A stretch of DNA of 47,712 bases from Bacilli bacterium (GTDB lineage Bacteria; Bacillota_I; Bacilli_A; RF39; UBA660), in NCBI GenBank assembly GCA_017459965.1, contig JAFUBW010000010.1:1-47712 (forward strand), read 5' to 3'. Positions 22,486 through 32,985 of the stretch are shown here, in pieces. Within the stretch, counting starts at the first letter, position 1. Every line of letters begins with the position of its first letter. Made by a program: the position numbers and the translations under genes. The notes beneath the pieces were generated by a model that saw nothing but the letters and a program-made list of their open reading frames with translations, did no database searches and was not told the DNA's origin.

Positions 22486-24589
22486 CTTCATCACCTTCAA
22501 TTATATTAAAATCTATTATAGATTGTTCTTTTGAAGCATTTGTTACTATTACTTTTACTTTTTGACCAAGCTTATATATTTTACCTTTTCTTTGGCCTTT
22601 TAAAGTTTTTGTATTTTCATCAAATATATAATAATCACCTTTAAGTTCATTAACATGTACTAATCCTTCAATCATATTATCAAGCTGTACAAACATACCA
22701 AAATTCATAATAGATGATATAAATCCATCATATATATCACCAATATGATCTTCCATATATTCAGCCATTTTCATATCTTCTATATCTCTTTCACACTCAA
22801 TTGATTCTCTTTCCATTTCAGATGCATGTATACATAAAGGTGGTAAATAATCTTGATAATATGTTATTAATTTGTTTAATTGTTTTTCATCTGGTTTATT
22901 AAATAAGTACTTTCTAAGTAAATTATGAACAGTAGTATCAGGAAATCTTCTAATTGGTGAAGTAAAATGTGTATAACATTTAGAAGCAAGTCCATAATGT
23001 CCTACATTTTCTTCTTTATAAATAGCTTTTTTCATACATCTAAGCATTTGAGTAGATAATACTTTAAATTCTTCTTTTTCTTTTACTTGATCTAATATCT
23101 TTTGCATAGATTTTGGATATTTAAATGTTCTTTCCCCTTTAACCACAATACCAAGTGAACTTACTTGTTTTAAAAAATCATTTACTTTTTCATCATCTGG
23201 AATTTCATGTATACGATATACAAATGGTAAATCTAAATGATAAATAGTTTCTGCCACTGTTTCATTAGCAACTATCATAAAATCTTCAATTAGATTTTCA
23301 CCTTTTCCTCTGTCTCTAAGTACTACATCTGTTGGTTTTCCTTTATCATCTACAAGTATTTTAGCTTCATCACTATCAAAATCTAAATACCCTTTTTTAA
23401 TTTTAGATTTTCTAAGTATAGTAGATAATTCATACATTAATTTTAATTTATCAACAAAAGGTTCATATCCTTTAGGCACTTCTATATCATCAAGTATTTT
23501 ATTAACATTTTTATAAGTCATTTGAATATTTGATTTAATAACACTTTCAAATATTTCATGAGATATTACTTTACCATTTGAATCAATTTCCATTACACAT
23601 GAAATAGCTAGTCTATCAACGTTTGGATTAAGTGAACATATTCCATTAGATAATTTATGTGGAAGCATAGGTATTACTCTATCTACAAGATATACAGATG
23701 TACCTCTGTTATATGCTTCTTTATATACTTCCATACCCTCTTTAACATAATAAGAAACATCTGCAATATGAACACCTAATATATAATTATCACCTTTTTT
23801 TTCAATAGATATCGCATCATCTATATCTTTTGTATCATCACCATCTATTGTAAATATAACTTCATTTGTTAAATCTTTTCTTCCTTTTCTATCTGAATCT
23901 AATACCTCTATAGGCATTTCATTTACTTCATTAATAACACTTTCTGAAAATATATCATTAATGCCATGATCATAGACAATAGAAAGTATATCAACACCGG
24001 GATCATTTTTATGACCTATTATTTTTACGACTTCGCCTTTATACTTATATCTACTAAGTTCTTTTACTATACTTACTTGTATTTTATGACCATCTACCAA
24101 ATCTTCACATGATTTCTCATCAAGTTCTATTTCAATTTTTAGTTTATCATCATCTGGAGTAAAATGAGGCTTACCATCGATTATATTATATTCACCAACA
24201 ACTAAAGTATTTTCTTTTTTTAATACCTTAATGACTCTTGCTTCTTTTCTACCATTAACACTTATTGGTTCACAAACAACTATATCATTATTTAACGCAC
24301 CATTCATATTTTTAGAATCTACATATATATCATCAGAACCTTCAATTATCAAAAAGCCAAATCCTTTTTTATTTACTGTTAATCTTCCTTTAAGTAAATG
24401 ACTATCATTAAATAACATATATTTATCCTTATTTGAACAATAAACTAAACATTCTTCTTGCAACTCAGTTAGTGTTTCGATAATTTTAGTTAAACCTTCA
24501 ACAGTATTAAGACTTAATTTATCCGCAATCTGAGTTACCGATAAAGCATTATTTTCTTTTTTTAGTAATTCTAGTATTTCATCTCTCAT
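22469..24589 (-). CDS. rnr: Ribonuclease R
   Basis: 706 residues. Domain order: N-terminal helix-turn-helix (SVTQIADKLSLNT), two cold-shock domains (GFGFLIIEGSDDIYV), the RNB catalytic domain with TIDGDDTKDIDDAIS carrying the magnesium-binding Asp residues, YAHFTSPIRR-like HFTSPIRRFPD, and a C-terminal S1 domain (YDGFISSIMNFGMFVQL). A processive 3'-to-5' exoribonuclease that can unwind structured RNA and that works with tmRNA-SmpB. AAGGTGATATC ribosome site. Confidence 0.97.
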   Translation of the reverse strand: MRDEILELLKKENNALSVTQIADKLSLNTVEGLTKIIETLTELQEECLVYCSNKDKYMLFNDSHLLKGRLTVNKKGFGFLIIEGSDDIYVDSKNMNGALNNDIVVCEPISVNGRKEARVIKVLKKENTLVVGEYNIIDGKPHFTPDDDKLKIEIELDEKSCEDLVDGHKIQVSIVKELSRYKYKGEVVKIIGHKNDPGVDILSIVYDHGINDIFSESVINEVNEMPIEVLDSDRKGRKDLTNEVIFTIDGDDTKDIDDAISIEKKGDNYILGVHIADVSYYVKEGMEVYKEAYNRGTSVYLVDRVIPMLPHKLSNGICSLNPNVDRLAISCVMEIDSNGKVISHEIFESVIKSNIQMTYKNVNKILDDIEVPKGYEPFVDKLKLMYELSTILRKSKIKKGYLDFDSDEAKILVDDKGKPTDVVLRDRGKGENLIEDFMIVANETVAETIYHLDLPFVYRIHEIPDDEKVNDFLKQVSSLGIVVKGERTFKYPKSMQKILDQVKEKEEFKVLSTQMLRCMKKAIYKEENVGHYGLASKCYTHFTSPIRRFPDTTVHNLLRKYLFNKPDEKQLNKLITYYQDYLPPLCIHASEMERESIECERDIEDMKMAEYMEDHIGDIYDGFISSIMNFGMFVQLDNMIEGLVHVNELKGDYYIFDENTKTLKGQRKGKIYKLGQKVKVIVTNASKEQSIIDFNIIEGDEDGNTK

Positions 24590-24622
24590 GATATCACCTT
24601 CTTTAATTATAGTATAATAAAT

Positions 24623-24648
24623 AAAAAAAATCTACATTAGTAGATTTT
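24623..24648 (-). terminator. Terminator between secG and rnr
   Basis: Nine-pair stem AAAATCTAC/GTAGATTTT with a 4-base loop and T8 on the minus strand. Some read-through into rnr is plausible; TATAAT at 24607-24612 region may also start rnr. Confidence 0.78.
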
Positions 24649-24652
24649 CTTT

Positions 24653-24868
24653 TTACATAAATGACATTACTAAGCATATTACAAAAAATATAATACCAAG
24701 TACTAGAGTTGCTCTTGATAAGAATAATTCAGAACCTCTTTCTTTTCTTTGGGCAAATAATGCTTCATTACCACCCATTAATATATTTCCAGCAGATTCT
24801 GCTTTTCCACTTTGTAATAAAACTATTGTTATTAATAAAACTGATACTACTAATAATACTACATCCAT
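24653..24868 (-). CDS. secG: Protein translocase subunit SecG
   Basis: 71 residues, two membrane helices separated by the family's Gly/Ser-rich loop. VLLITIVLLQSGKAESAG and MGGNEALFAQRKERGSELFLSRAT match the LLQ.gk..G and R.t..l..... patterns of SecG. It is a small partner of SecYE in the export channel. It precedes rnr, smpB and ssrA, an order common in Firmicutes. Confidence 0.93.
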   Translation of the reverse strand: MDVVLLVVSVLLITIVLLQSGKAESAGNILMGGNEALFAQRKERGSELFLSRATLVLGIIFFVICLVMSFM

Positions 24869-24911
24869 ATATATCTTCCTTTCAAAATCAGTATTAATAT
24901 TTTACCATATT

Positions 24912-25841
24912 TTAAGTAAATTGCAAATACCAAACATATAAATAAGATAAAATAATTAATAAAGATATAAATAAATAGTATATCTTTTTAGATTTGTTTG
25001 AAGAAATTGTTAAACTAAGCAACATTGTTATTAATAATCCACCTATTAAATAAAACAATGAATATCTATCTGAATAATTATATATATGATCATTTTTAAT
25101 AAAAATATCAGAAAACGATAAAACTAAAAAGTTAAATATATTGCTTCCAAGCATATTAGATATTGCCATATCAAAATTATTAAATTTTATAAGTGCAAAT
25201 GTAGTAACAACTTCAGGTAATGATGTTGTTATACCAAGAAGTATCGCACCTATTGAACTTGATGAAAAATTAGGATATATTTTTGATATTTTATCTGCTT
25301 GATATGTTAAAAATATACTAAGTATAATCATAACAAGTGCAGTTAACATAAATTTAATAATTATATATTTTTCTTTTGATTCTTTTTGTGTTTTTTCTTT
25401 TTCACTTTTAAATACAAATATCATATAGGAAATATACATTATTATAAGTACAACTGATATATAATCTATTACTACATTAAATGTACCAATTATTATAAAT
25501 ATATAATCTATAAATAATATTAAACATTCTATCAAATGTTTTTTAGTAGTGTTTTTAAAAAAATCTGATTTAAAAAAATAAATATTATATACAGCAAGTA
25601 CAAATATATTAAACATATTACTTCCTACTATATCACCAAAAGAAAGAGTAGGATTATCAAATATAACTGCTGATAAACTAGTTACAAACTCAGGAAGTGA
25701 TGTTATTGATGCGATTAAAAGTCCTCCAATAAATGCTGTGCCAAGTTTTGATTGTTTAGATAATTTATCACCATAATATGAAAGTTTAATACTAGTATAT
25801 ATAGTAAAAAATGCAAGTATTAAAAAAAATATTCCGTCCAA
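24912..25841 (-). CDS. Sodium/calcium exchanger family antiporter (CaCA, YrbG-like)
   Basis: 309 residues, about ten membrane helices arranged as two inverted halves. Each half carries an alpha repeat: SITSLPEFVTS with GDIVGSNMFNI, and GITTSLPEVVTT with AISNMLGSNIFN. The conserved Glu and Asn/Ser residues bind the cations. The family exchanges Ca2+ (or K+) for Na+ or H+; which ions cannot be told here. The start is a TTG with a clear AAGGTGATAAA site ahead and no ATG alternative nearby. Confidence 0.92.
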   Translation of the reverse strand: MDGIFFLILAFFTIYTSIKLSYYGDKLSKQSKLGTAFIGGLLIASITSLPEFVTSLSAVIFDNPTLSFGDIVGSNMFNIFVLAVYNIYFFKSDFFKNTTKKHLIECLILFIDYIFIIIGTFNVVIDYISVVLIIMYISYMIFVFKSEKEKTQKESKEKYIIIKFMLTALVMIILSIFLTYQADKISKIYPNFSSSSIGAILLGITTSLPEVVTTFALIKFNNFDMAISNMLGSNIFNFLVLSFSDIFIKNDHIYNYSDRYSLFYLIGGLLITMLLSLTISSNKSKKIYYLFISLLIILSYLYVWYLQFT

Positions 25842-25889
25842 TTTATCACCTTCTGTTAAAAGTATATTAATAATTGAACGAAAATATTT

Positions 25890-27113
25890 TTATTTTTCAT
25901 TTATTTGTTCATAAATTCTAAGTAACCTATTATATTTAGCAACTCTATCAATTCTAGATATAGAACCTGTTTTTATTTGTCCTAAATCTAAACCTACAGC
26001 AAAATCACATATAAATGTGTCTTCTGTTTCTCCACTTCTATGAGAAATTATCGTTTTATAATTATTCTTCTTAGCTAAATCTATTGTTTCAAGCGCTTCA
26101 CTTACTGTTCCTATTTGATTAAATTTAATTAATATTGCATTACCCGCCTCTATATCTATTCCTTTTTGAAGTAATTTTTTATTAGTTGTAAAAAAGTCAT
26201 CTCCAACAAGTTGTATATTGTTAAGTTCTTTTGTTAGTTTACTAAATCCTTCAAAATCAGTTTCATCAAGTGGATCTTCAATAGATATTATAGGATATTT
26301 ACTAGTAAGTTCTTTATAATAATCTATCATTTCATCTGTATTATATTTATTATTTGAAAATTCATATAAATTAGTATCTTTATTATAAAATTCAGAAGCT
26401 GCTACATCTAATGCTAATTTTACCTTGTCTTTATAACCTGATTGTTCAATAGCTTTCATTATATAATCAAATGCTTCCTCATTAGATTTAATATTTGGTG
26501 CAAATCCACCTTCATCTCCAACATTTGTATTTAAATTATTTTCTTTTAATATTTTCTTTAAACAATAAAATACTTCAGATGCACATCTTATTCTTTCTTT
26601 AAAATCTGATAATTGAGGAATTATCATAAATTCTTGAAAATCTAAGTCATTATCTGCATGCATTCCACCATTTAATATATTAAGCATTGGATATGGTAAA
26701 TTTCTATATTCTCCTACATATTCATAAAGTTCTAAATTTTCTTCATTTGCACTTGCCTTTATACATGCAAGTGATACAGCAAGTATTGCATTTGCTCCTA
26801 AATTACTTTTATTATCAGTACCATCTAAATCTATCATCATTTTGTCTATTTCATTTTGATTCTTAGAATCCATACCAATAAGCTTAGGTTTTATTATTTC
26901 ATTGACATTACTTACAGCCTTTAATACACCTTTCCCCGAATATCTTTTATCATTATCTCTAAGTTCTAAAGCCTCTCTTGAACCTGTCGATGCTCCTGAT
27001 GGAACACTAGCTCTTCCCATACCACCTAAAATTGTTAAAACATCTACTTCTACTGTTGGTACTCCCCTTGAATCTAATATTTCCCTTGCCTTAACATCTA
27101 TTATTTTACTCAT
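25890..27113 (-). CDS. eno: Enolase
   Basis: 407 residues, slightly shorter than the usual ~430. N-terminal IDVKAREILDSRGVPTVEVDV and SGASTGSREA, catalytic Glu in NVGDEGGFAPN, metal ligands in DVAASEFY, ISIEDPLDE and LVGDDFF, catalytic Lys in AILIKFNQIG, and the SHRSGETED signature. It converts 2-phosphoglycerate to phosphoenolpyruvate in glycolysis. GGTGAATTATG start. No other glycolytic gene is adjacent. Confidence 0.98.
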   Translation of the reverse strand: MSKIIDVKAREILDSRGVPTVEVDVLTILGGMGRASVPSGASTGSREALELRDNDKRYSGKGVLKAVSNVNEIIKPKLIGMDSKNQNEIDKMMIDLDGTDNKSNLGANAILAVSLACIKASANEENLELYEYVGEYRNLPYPMLNILNGGMHADNDLDFQEFMIIPQLSDFKERIRCASEVFYCLKKILKENNLNTNVGDEGGFAPNIKSNEEAFDYIMKAIEQSGYKDKVKLALDVAASEFYNKDTNLYEFSNNKYNTDEMIDYYKELTSKYPIISIEDPLDETDFEGFSKLTKELNNIQLVGDDFFTTNKKLLQKGIDIEAGNAILIKFNQIGTVSEALETIDLAKKNNYKTIISHRSGETEDTFICDFAVGLDLGQIKTGSISRIDRVAKYNRLLRIYEQINEK

Positions 27114-27178
27114 AATTCACCATCCTAATATAATTATACAACAAATTAAGTTTTAAGTATATTATTATTATTAAAATA

Positions 27179-27187
27179 TGTTATAAT
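27179..27187 (+). promoter_or_regulatory. Extended -10 promoter of the FemX-like gene
   Basis: TGTTATAAT: TGn plus consensus -10, about 24 bases before the chosen start, with no good -35. Confidence 0.6.
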
Positions 27188-27210
27188 ATAAGAGTAAAGG
27201 AATGAAGCTT

Positions 27211-28467
27211 ATGGAAATAGTTCAAATACTAAAAGAAGAATTTGATGAATTTGCTGATAAACATCCAAACAAAAATTTTTATCAAACATCACAGTACGGA
27301 ATGCTAATGGATAGACATAATTTTGATGATTATTATTTAGCATTAAAGGATGAATCAGGTAATATACAAGCAGCCACTTTAATTCTAATAAACAAAATAT
27401 TATTTGGTTATAAATGGGGATATTGTCCTAGAGGTTTTTTGATTGATTTTAATGATACTGAATTATTAGAAACTTTTACAAAATTATTAAAAGATTTCTT
27501 AAACAAAAGAAATTTTATGTTTATTAAAATTGATCCTTATGTTATATATAAATCTGAAAAAGATAATATTGATAATTCAAACATTATCGATAAATTAAAA
27601 TCTTTAGGATATGAACATAATGGTTTTAATTTATATTTCGAAAATTTAAAACCTAGATTTAATGCTGTAATAACAACAAATCCAGATGAAAATTTATTTA
27701 TAAATTATAGTAAAGAGATTAAAAATAAAATTAGAAAAGCTGAAAAAAGTGGAATAGAAGTTATAAGAGGTACCAATGATTCTGTAAAACAATTTTATTC
27801 ACTTATTGATAAAAAGCATAAAAGAAAACTAAATTATTATTTAGACATGATGGAAATAATGGGAAAAGAAAATATGTTTGAAATATATTTTGCTATATTA
27901 AATACAGCTAAATATATTGAGATAAGTCAAAGTCTATTTGAAGAAGAAGAAAGAAAAAATAATAATATTAATCAAGAGCTTGAAGAAAATATAAACAGTA
28001 ATAATACTTCTAATATTATAAAAAGAAAAATGGCATCTGATGATCTATTAAATAAAGCTAAACAAAATATAATAAATGCGACTAATCTATATAAACAATA
28101 TCCTGAGGGAATTATAATAGGTACTAACGCAATAATAAAATATAATAATGAAATAAATTTCTTAATAGATGGTATGAAAGATGAATTTAAAACATATTGT
28201 CCAAACCATTATTTAAAATTCCAAATAATTGAAAAGTATAGACATGAAGGATATACTAGATTTAATCTTAATGGAATAACTGGTGATTTTAAAAATGACT
28301 TAAATCCATATAAAGGATTAACAAGATTTAAGTTAGGTTTTAATAGTAATGTTGAAGAATATATTGGAGAATTTACTTTAACTATTAATAAAGGTAAGTA
28401 TAACACTTATAAAAAAATAAATCCAATAAGAAAATGGTTAAATGAACCTTTAATAAAAAAGAAATAA
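27211..28467 (+). CDS. FemX/FemAB-type aminoacyltransferase (interpeptide bridge synthesis)
   Basis: 418 residues from the ATG 9 bases after AAAGGA; an ATG three codons earlier directly abuts that site. Two GNAT-like halves: NFYQTSQYGMLMDRHNFDDYY, KWGYCPRGFLIDF, then NKIRKAEKSGIEVIRG, and a second half with YPEGIIIGTNAIIKY, CPNHYLKFQIIEKYRHEGYTRFNLNGITG and LNPYKGLTRFKLGFNS. A helical, Asn/Glu-rich insertion (~residues 235-290) sits where Fem proteins carry their coiled-coil arm. They transfer an amino acid from tRNA to lipid II in the cytoplasm. The amino acid used cannot be inferred. Confidence 0.9.
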   Translation: MEIVQILKEEFDEFADKHPNKNFYQTSQYGMLMDRHNFDDYYLALKDESGNIQAATLILINKILFGYKWGYCPRGFLIDFNDTELLETFTKLLKDFLNKRNFMFIKIDPYVIYKSEKDNIDNSNIIDKLKSLGYEHNGFNLYFENLKPRFNAVITTNPDENLFINYSKEIKNKIRKAEKSGIEVIRGTNDSVKQFYSLIDKKHKRKLNYYLDMMEIMGKENMFEIYFAILNTAKYIEISQSLFEEEERKNNNINQELEENINSNNTSNIIKRKMASDDLLNKAKQNIINATNLYKQYPEGIIIGTNAIIKYNNEINFLIDGMKDEFKTYCPNHYLKFQIIEKYRHEGYTRFNLNGITGDFKNDLNPYKGLTRFKLGFNSNVEEYIGEFTLTINKGKYNTYKKINPIRKWLNEPLIKKK

Positions 28468-28491
28468 ACATCACATTTGTGATGTTTTTTT
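28466..28491 (+). terminator. Terminator of the FemX-like gene
   Basis: Ten-pair stem AAACATCACA/TGTGATGTTT with a 2-base loop (effectively larger) and T tail. Confidence 0.85.
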
Positions 28492-28493
28492 AA

Positions 28494-28521
28494 TATAAAA
28501 AAAGAAGGTATTTCTACCTTC
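28494..28521 (-). terminator. Terminator of tuf
   Basis: Seven-pair stem GAAGGTA/TACCTTC, 4-base loop, T7 on the minus strand. Confidence 0.88.
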
Positions 28522-28527
28522 TAATTA

Positions 28528-29712
28528 TTATTTATCAATTTTAGTAACTAGTCCAGCACCAACTGTTCTACCACCTTCACGAATAGAGAACTTAGTTCCT
28601 TCTTCTAAGGCAATAGGAGCAATTAATTCAACGTGTAATTTAACATTATCACCTGGCATAACCATTTCAGTTCCTTCTGGTAATGTTACAACACCTGTAA
28701 CATCAGTAGTTCTGAAATAGAATTGTGGACGATAGTTTGTGAAGAATGGAGTATGTCTTCCACCTTCTTCTTTGCTTAATACATATACTTCACATTCGAA
28801 TGTAGTATGTGGAGTAACTGTTCCTGGTTTAGCTAAAACTTGACCTCTTTGTACTTCGTCTCTATTAATACCTCTTAATAGAACACCGGCATTATCTCCA
28901 GCTTCAGCATAGTCTAATTGTTTTCTGAACATTTCGATACCAGTAACAACTGTTTTCTTAGTTTCATGTAAACCAACGATTTCAACTTCATCGTTAAGAT
29001 TTAATTGACCTCTTTCAACACGTCCAGTAACAACTGTACCACGACCTGTAATAGTGAATACATCTTCAATACTCATTAAGAATGGTTTATCAGTATCTCT
29101 TTCTGGAGTTGGAATCCATTCATCTACAGCATCCATTAATTCATCAATTTTCTTTTGATATTCTGGATCTCCTTCAAGTGCTTTTAAAGCTGAACCAAAT
29201 ACGAATGGAGTATTATCACCATCAAAACCATATTGAGTTAATAATTCTCTAACATCCATTTCAACTAGTTCAAGCATTTCTGGATCATCAACCATATCAC
29301 ATTTGTTTACGAATACAACCATTCTTGGAACACCAACTTGTCCAGCAAGTAAGATATGTTCTCTTGTTTGTGCCATAGCACCATCAGTTGCAGCGATAAC
29401 TAAGATAGCACCATCCATTTGAGCAGCACCAGTGATCATGTTTTTAACATAGTCAGCGTGTCCTGGGCAGTCAACGTGTGCATAGTGTCTCTTATCTGTT
29501 TCGTATTCAACGTGTGCAGTGTTGATAGTTATACCTCTTTCTCTTTCTTCAGGAGCTTTATCAATATCTGCATAATCTTCGAATTGTGCATAACCTTTTT
29601 CTGCTTGTCTTTTAGTAATAGCAGCAGTTAAAGTTGTTTTACCATGGTCAACGTGTCCGATTGTACCAATGTTTACATGTGGTTTTCCACGATTAAATTT
29701 TTCTTTTGCCAT
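28528..29712 (-). CDS. tuf: Elongation factor Tu
   Basis: 394 residues. GTPase motifs: GHVDHGKTT (P-loop), [14 protein letters not shown] (switch I), [12 protein letters not shown] (G3) and NKCDMVDD (G4). Domains II and III follow with [12 protein letters not shown] and [13 protein letters not shown]. It carries aminoacyl-tRNA to the ribosome. AAAGGAGG ribosome site. Last gene of the str group, with its own promoter as well. Base use is less AT-biased than its neighbours, as expected for a highly expressed gene. Confidence 0.99.
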   Translation of the reverse strand: MAKEKFNRGKPHVNIGTIGHVDHGKTTLTAAITKRQAEKGYAQFEDYADIDKAPEERERGITINTAHVEYETDKRHYAHVDCPGHADYVKNMITGAAQMDGAILVIAATDGAMAQTREHILLAGQVGVPRMVVFVNKCDMVDDPEMLELVEMDVRELLTQYGFDGDNTPFVFGSALKALEGDPEYQKKIDELMDAVDEWIPTPERDTDKPFLMSIEDVFTITGRGTVVTGRVERGQLNLNDEVEIVGLHETKKTVVTGIEMFRKQLDYAEAGDNAGVLLRGINRDEVQRGQVLAKPGTVTPHTTFECEVYVLSKEEGGRHTPFFTNYRPQFYFRTTDVTGVVTLPEGTEMVMPGDNVKLHVELIAPIALEEGTKFSIREGGRTVGAGLVTKIDK

Positions 29713-29745
29713 TTTAATTTCCTCCTTTTTTTAATGTACAAAACT

Positions 29746-29774
29746 ATTTTATCTAATTTATCAAAAAATATCAA
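29746..29774 (-). promoter_or_regulatory. Sigma-A promoter in front of tuf
   Basis: TTGATA (29769-29774), 17-base spacer, TAAAAT (29746-29751) on the minus strand, in the 82-base gap after fusA. Confidence 0.85.
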
Positions 29775-29794
29775 GTATTTATCGTTATTATATA

Positions 29795-31867
29795 CTAATT
29801 TTTACCAGATTTTTTGATAATTTCTTCAGTAATATTTCTTGGAACTTCTTCATAATGATCAAATACCATTGTAAAGTTACCTCTACCTTGTGTATTAGAT
29901 CTAAGTGATGTAGCATAACCAAACATTTCTGAAAGTGGTACCATTGCATCTATTGCAAGTGCATTACCTCTTGATTCTTGTCCCATTGGTTTACCACGTC
30001 TTGATGAAATATCACCCATAACGTTACCTAGATATTCATCTGGAACGATTACTTGTACTTTCATTATTGGTTCTAAAAGTACAGGTTTACATTTATTTTT
30101 AGCTTCTTTTAAAGCTAGTGAAGCAGCAATTTTAAATGCCATTTCTGATGAGTCTACATCATGATATGATCCATCAAATAATGTAGCTTTAACATCTATC
30201 ATTGGGAATCCAGCAAGAATACCAGTTTCCATTGCTTCTTGTAATCCTTTATCAGTAACTGGTATATATTCTCTTGGAACTACACCACCTACGATAGCAT
30301 CTACGAATTCATAACCTTTATCTGGATTTGGTTCAAATTTAACCCAAACGTGACCATATTGTCCACGACCACCAGATTGTTTAATATATTTACCTTCACA
30401 ATCAGCTGCTTGAGTAATTGTTTCTCTATATGATACTTGAGGTTGACCAATGTTAGCTTCAACATTGAATTCTCTTTTCATTCTATCAACAATTATATCA
30501 AGGTGAAGTTCACCCATACCAGCAATTATTGTTTGACCAGTTTCTTGGTTAGTACTTGCTCTAAATGTTGGATCTTCTTCAGCAAGTTTTTGAAGTGCGA
30601 TTGACATTTTTTCTTGATCACCTTTTGATTTAGGTTCAACTGCAAGTTCAATAACTGGTTCTGGGAATTCCATTGATTCAAGAATACATGCATTTTTTTC
30701 ATCACAAAGTGTATCACCTGTTGTAGTATTTTTTAGACCTACTGCAGCAGCAATATCACCTGTATATACATCTGATATTTCTTTTCTATCATTAGCATGC
30801 ATTTGAAGGATTCTTCCTACTCTTTCTTTATTATTCTTAGTAGCATTAAGTACATATGATCCACTTGATAAGTGACCAGAATATACTCTAAAGAATGTTA
30901 ACTTACCAACATAAGGGTCAGTCATAACTTTAAATGCAAGTGCACTAAATGGTTCAGAGTCAGATGGATGTCTAACTATATCATTCCCATTCTTATCAAC
31001 ACCTTTAATTGATTCAATATCAGTAGGAGCTGGTAAATAATCTATAACTGCATCTAAAAGTGGTTTAACACCCTTATTTCCAAGTGCATCAGAACAAAGT
31101 ACTGGGAAGAATTCAGCAGCAAGCGTTCCTTTTCTTATACATTTTTTAATATCTTCAATAGAAAGTTCTTCGCCCTCTAAATATTTTTCCATTACTGATT
31201 CATCAAATTCAGCAACAGCTTCTATTAATTCTTCTCTTTTTTCTTCTACTAAGTCTTTTAAATCTTCAGGTATTTCTATTTCAGTTGCTTCTTCTTCTGG
31301 TTTACCATCAAAATGATAAGCTTTTCTAGTTAGTAAATCAATTACACCACTAAATTCATCTCCTGCGCCTATAGGCCATTCGATTGCTTTTGCGTTTACT
31401 CCTAAACGATCTTTAATTGATTTTAAACTATATTCAAAATCAGCACCTGTTTTACCCATTTTATTACAACAAATCATTCTAGGTACTTTAAATTCTGATG
31501 CTTGTCTCCAAACTGTTTCAGTTTGTGGTTCTACACCTGCTTGTGCATCTAGAAGTGCTACTGCACCATCAAGTACTCTAAGTGATCTTGATACTTCAAC
31601 TGTGAAATCTACGTGCCCTGGTGTATCAATGATGTTTAATCTATATCCCTTCCAGTAAGCAGTAGTTGCAGCTGATGTAATAGTTATACCTCTTTCTTGT
31701 TCTTGTTCCATCCAGTCCATTTGTGATTCACCATCATGTGTTTCACCTATTTTATGGATTTTATGAGTATGGAATAAGATTCTTTCTGTTGTAGTTGTTT
31801 TACCGGCATCAATGTGAGCCATGATACCAAAGTTTCTTGTGTTTTCTAAACTATATTCACGAGCCAT
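29795..31867 (-). CDS. fusA: Elongation factor G
   Basis: 690 residues, standard length. [16 protein letters not shown] (P-loop), [11 protein letters not shown] (switch I), [17 protein letters not shown] (G3) and [11 protein letters not shown] (G4). Domains II-V include [11 protein letters not shown] and [12 protein letters not shown]. It drives translocation on the ribosome. The gene lies 15 bases downstream of rpsG. Confidence 0.99.
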   Translation of the reverse strand: MAREYSLENTRNFGIMAHIDAGKTTTTERILFHTHKIHKIGETHDGESQMDWMEQEQERGITITSAATTAYWKGYRLNIIDTPGHVDFTVEVSRSLRVLDGAVALLDAQAGVEPQTETVWRQASEFKVPRMICCNKMGKTGADFEYSLKSIKDRLGVNAKAIEWPIGAGDEFSGVIDLLTRKAYHFDGKPEEEATEIEIPEDLKDLVEEKREELIEAVAEFDESVMEKYLEGEELSIEDIKKCIRKGTLAAEFFPVLCSDALGNKGVKPLLDAVIDYLPAPTDIESIKGVDKNGNDIVRHPSDSEPFSALAFKVMTDPYVGKLTFFRVYSGHLSSGSYVLNATKNNKERVGRILQMHANDRKEISDVYTGDIAAAVGLKNTTTGDTLCDEKNACILESMEFPEPVIELAVEPKSKGDQEKMSIALQKLAEEDPTFRASTNQETGQTIIAGMGELHLDIIVDRMKREFNVEANIGQPQVSYRETITQAADCEGKYIKQSGGRGQYGHVWVKFEPNPDKGYEFVDAIVGGVVPREYIPVTDKGLQEAMETGILAGFPMIDVKATLFDGSYHDVDSSEMAFKIAASLALKEAKNKCKPVLLEPIMKVQVIVPDEYLGNVMGDISSRRGKPMGQESRGNALAIDAMVPLSEMFGYATSLRSNTQGRGNFTMVFDHYEEVPRNITEEIIKKSGKN

Positions 31868-31882
31868 ATTTTTATTCCTTTC

Positions 31883-32350
31883 CTACCATCTGTAATGTGC
31901 ATATGCTTTATTAGCTTCTGCCATTCTATGTGTATCTTCTTTTTTCTTAAATGTTGCTCCAGTTTCATTAGAAGCATCTATTATTTCATTTGATAATTTT
32001 TCTGCCATAGATTTACCACCTCTAGCACGAGTAGCATTAATAAGCCATCTAAGTGCTAAAGCTTGTGCTCTATCTGCTCTAACTTCTACTGGTACTTGGT
32101 AGTTTGCACCACCAACTCTTCTTGATTTAACTTCAAGTGATGGAGTAATGTTTTCCATAGCTTTATTAAATACATCCATTGGATTTTCATTAGTTCTTTC
32201 TTGAATTAAATCAAATGCTTTATATACAATTGTTTGAGCTTTTCCTCTTTTACCATCAAGCATTATTTGATTGATAAGTTTAGTAATAACTTTTGAGTTA
32301 TACACTGGATCTGCTAAAACATCTCTTTTAGTTGCTCTTCTTTTTCTCAT
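31883..32350 (-). CDS. rpsG: 30S ribosomal protein S7
   Basis: 155 residues. [48 protein letters not shown] and the C-terminal [15 protein letters not shown]. Primary binder of the 3' domain of 16S rRNA, and in many bacteria the repressor of its own operon. Cotranscribed with rpsL (17-base gap). Confidence 0.99.
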   Translation of the reverse strand: MRKRRATKRDVLADPVYNSKVITKLINQIMLDGKRGKAQTIVYKAFDLIQERTNENPMDVFNKAMENITPSLEVKSRRVGGANYQVPVEVRADRAQALALRWLINATRARGGKSMAEKLSNEIIDASNETGATFKKKEDTHRMAEANKAYAHYRW

Positions 32351-32367
32351 AAGTTAGTTTCTCCTTC

Positions 32368-32784
32368 CTATTTAGATTTTGGTTTTTTAGCACCGTATTT
32401 ACTACGAGCTTGTTTTCTATCTTGAACACCTTGAGTATCAAGTGTTCCTCTAATTACGTGATATCTAACACCGATAAGGTCTTTAACACGTCCACCACGA
32501 ACAAGTACTACACTGTGTTCTTGTAAGTTATGTCCTTCACCTGGAATATAAGCATCTATTTCTTTACCATTACTTAATCTAACCCTAGCGTATTTACGTA
32601 GAGCTGAGTTTGGTTTCTTAGGTGTCTTAGTTCCAACACGAGTACAAACTCCACGTTTTTGAGGTGATGCAGTATTAGTAGTTTTTTTAGTTAAACTATT
32701 TAATCTTACACCTAAAACTGGTGATTTACTCTTTTTAGTTTTCTTTTGACGATTTTTTCTTACTAATTGGTTAATTGTAGCCAT
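32368..32784 (-). CDS. rpsL: 30S ribosomal protein S12
   Basis: 138 residues from the ATG at 32782-32784 with AAAGGAG ahead; an in-frame ATG nine codons upstream lies before that site. [22 protein letters not shown] start, [19 protein letters not shown] and [22 protein letters not shown], the decoding-centre loops. First gene of the str operon. At the position homologous to E. coli Lys42 the residue is Lys (TPKKPNS), the streptomycin-sensitive form. Confidence 0.98.
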   Translation of the reverse strand: MATINQLVRKNRQKKTKKSKSPVLGVRLNSLTKKTTNTASPQKRGVCTRVGTKTPKKPNSALRKYARVRLSNGKEIDAYIPGEGHNLQEHSVVLVRGGRVKDLIGVRYHVIRGTLDTQGVQDRKQARSKYGAKKPKSK

Positions 32785-32795
32785 TTTAATGCTCC

Positions 32796-32872
32796 TTTCT
32801 TTTACACACAACCTGGTGTATCAAAATTTTCATAAATTAAAGTCTTGTAATATTACAAAACTCAGCATTAAT
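32796..32872 (-). promoter_or_regulatory. str operon leader with palindrome and hairpin
   Basis: The ~90-base leader holds the perfect 14-base palindrome TTGTAATATTACAA (32845-32858), just downstream of the predicted start. Near the ribosome site it has a hairpin with stem TACAC/GTGTA around CAGGTTGT (about 32803-32820). They could be a DNA operator and an autoregulatory RNA element, respectively. Neither is matched to a known family. Confidence 0.4.
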
Positions 32873-32902
32873 AATATAACACTTTTAATATAAAAAAGTC
32901 AA
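32873..32902 (-). promoter_or_regulatory. Sigma-A promoter of the str operon
   Basis: TTGACT (32897-32902), 18-base spacer, TATATT (32873-32878) on the minus strand. Confidence 0.78.
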
Positions 32903-32956
32903 TAACTTTTTAACATTTCTTTTAATTATATAAGCAAATAACTATTTTATTCATAT

Positions 32957-32985
32957 AAATAAAAAAATAGACAATGTCTATTTTT
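32957..32985 (-). terminator. Terminator of htrA
   Basis: Ten-pair stem AAAAATAGAC/GTCTATTTTT with a 3-base loop and T7 on the minus strand, overlapping the htrA stop. Confidence 0.87.

Noticed and set aside
30526-30717. 63-codon frame inside fusA
   Set aside because: Out-of-frame shadow of elongation factor G.
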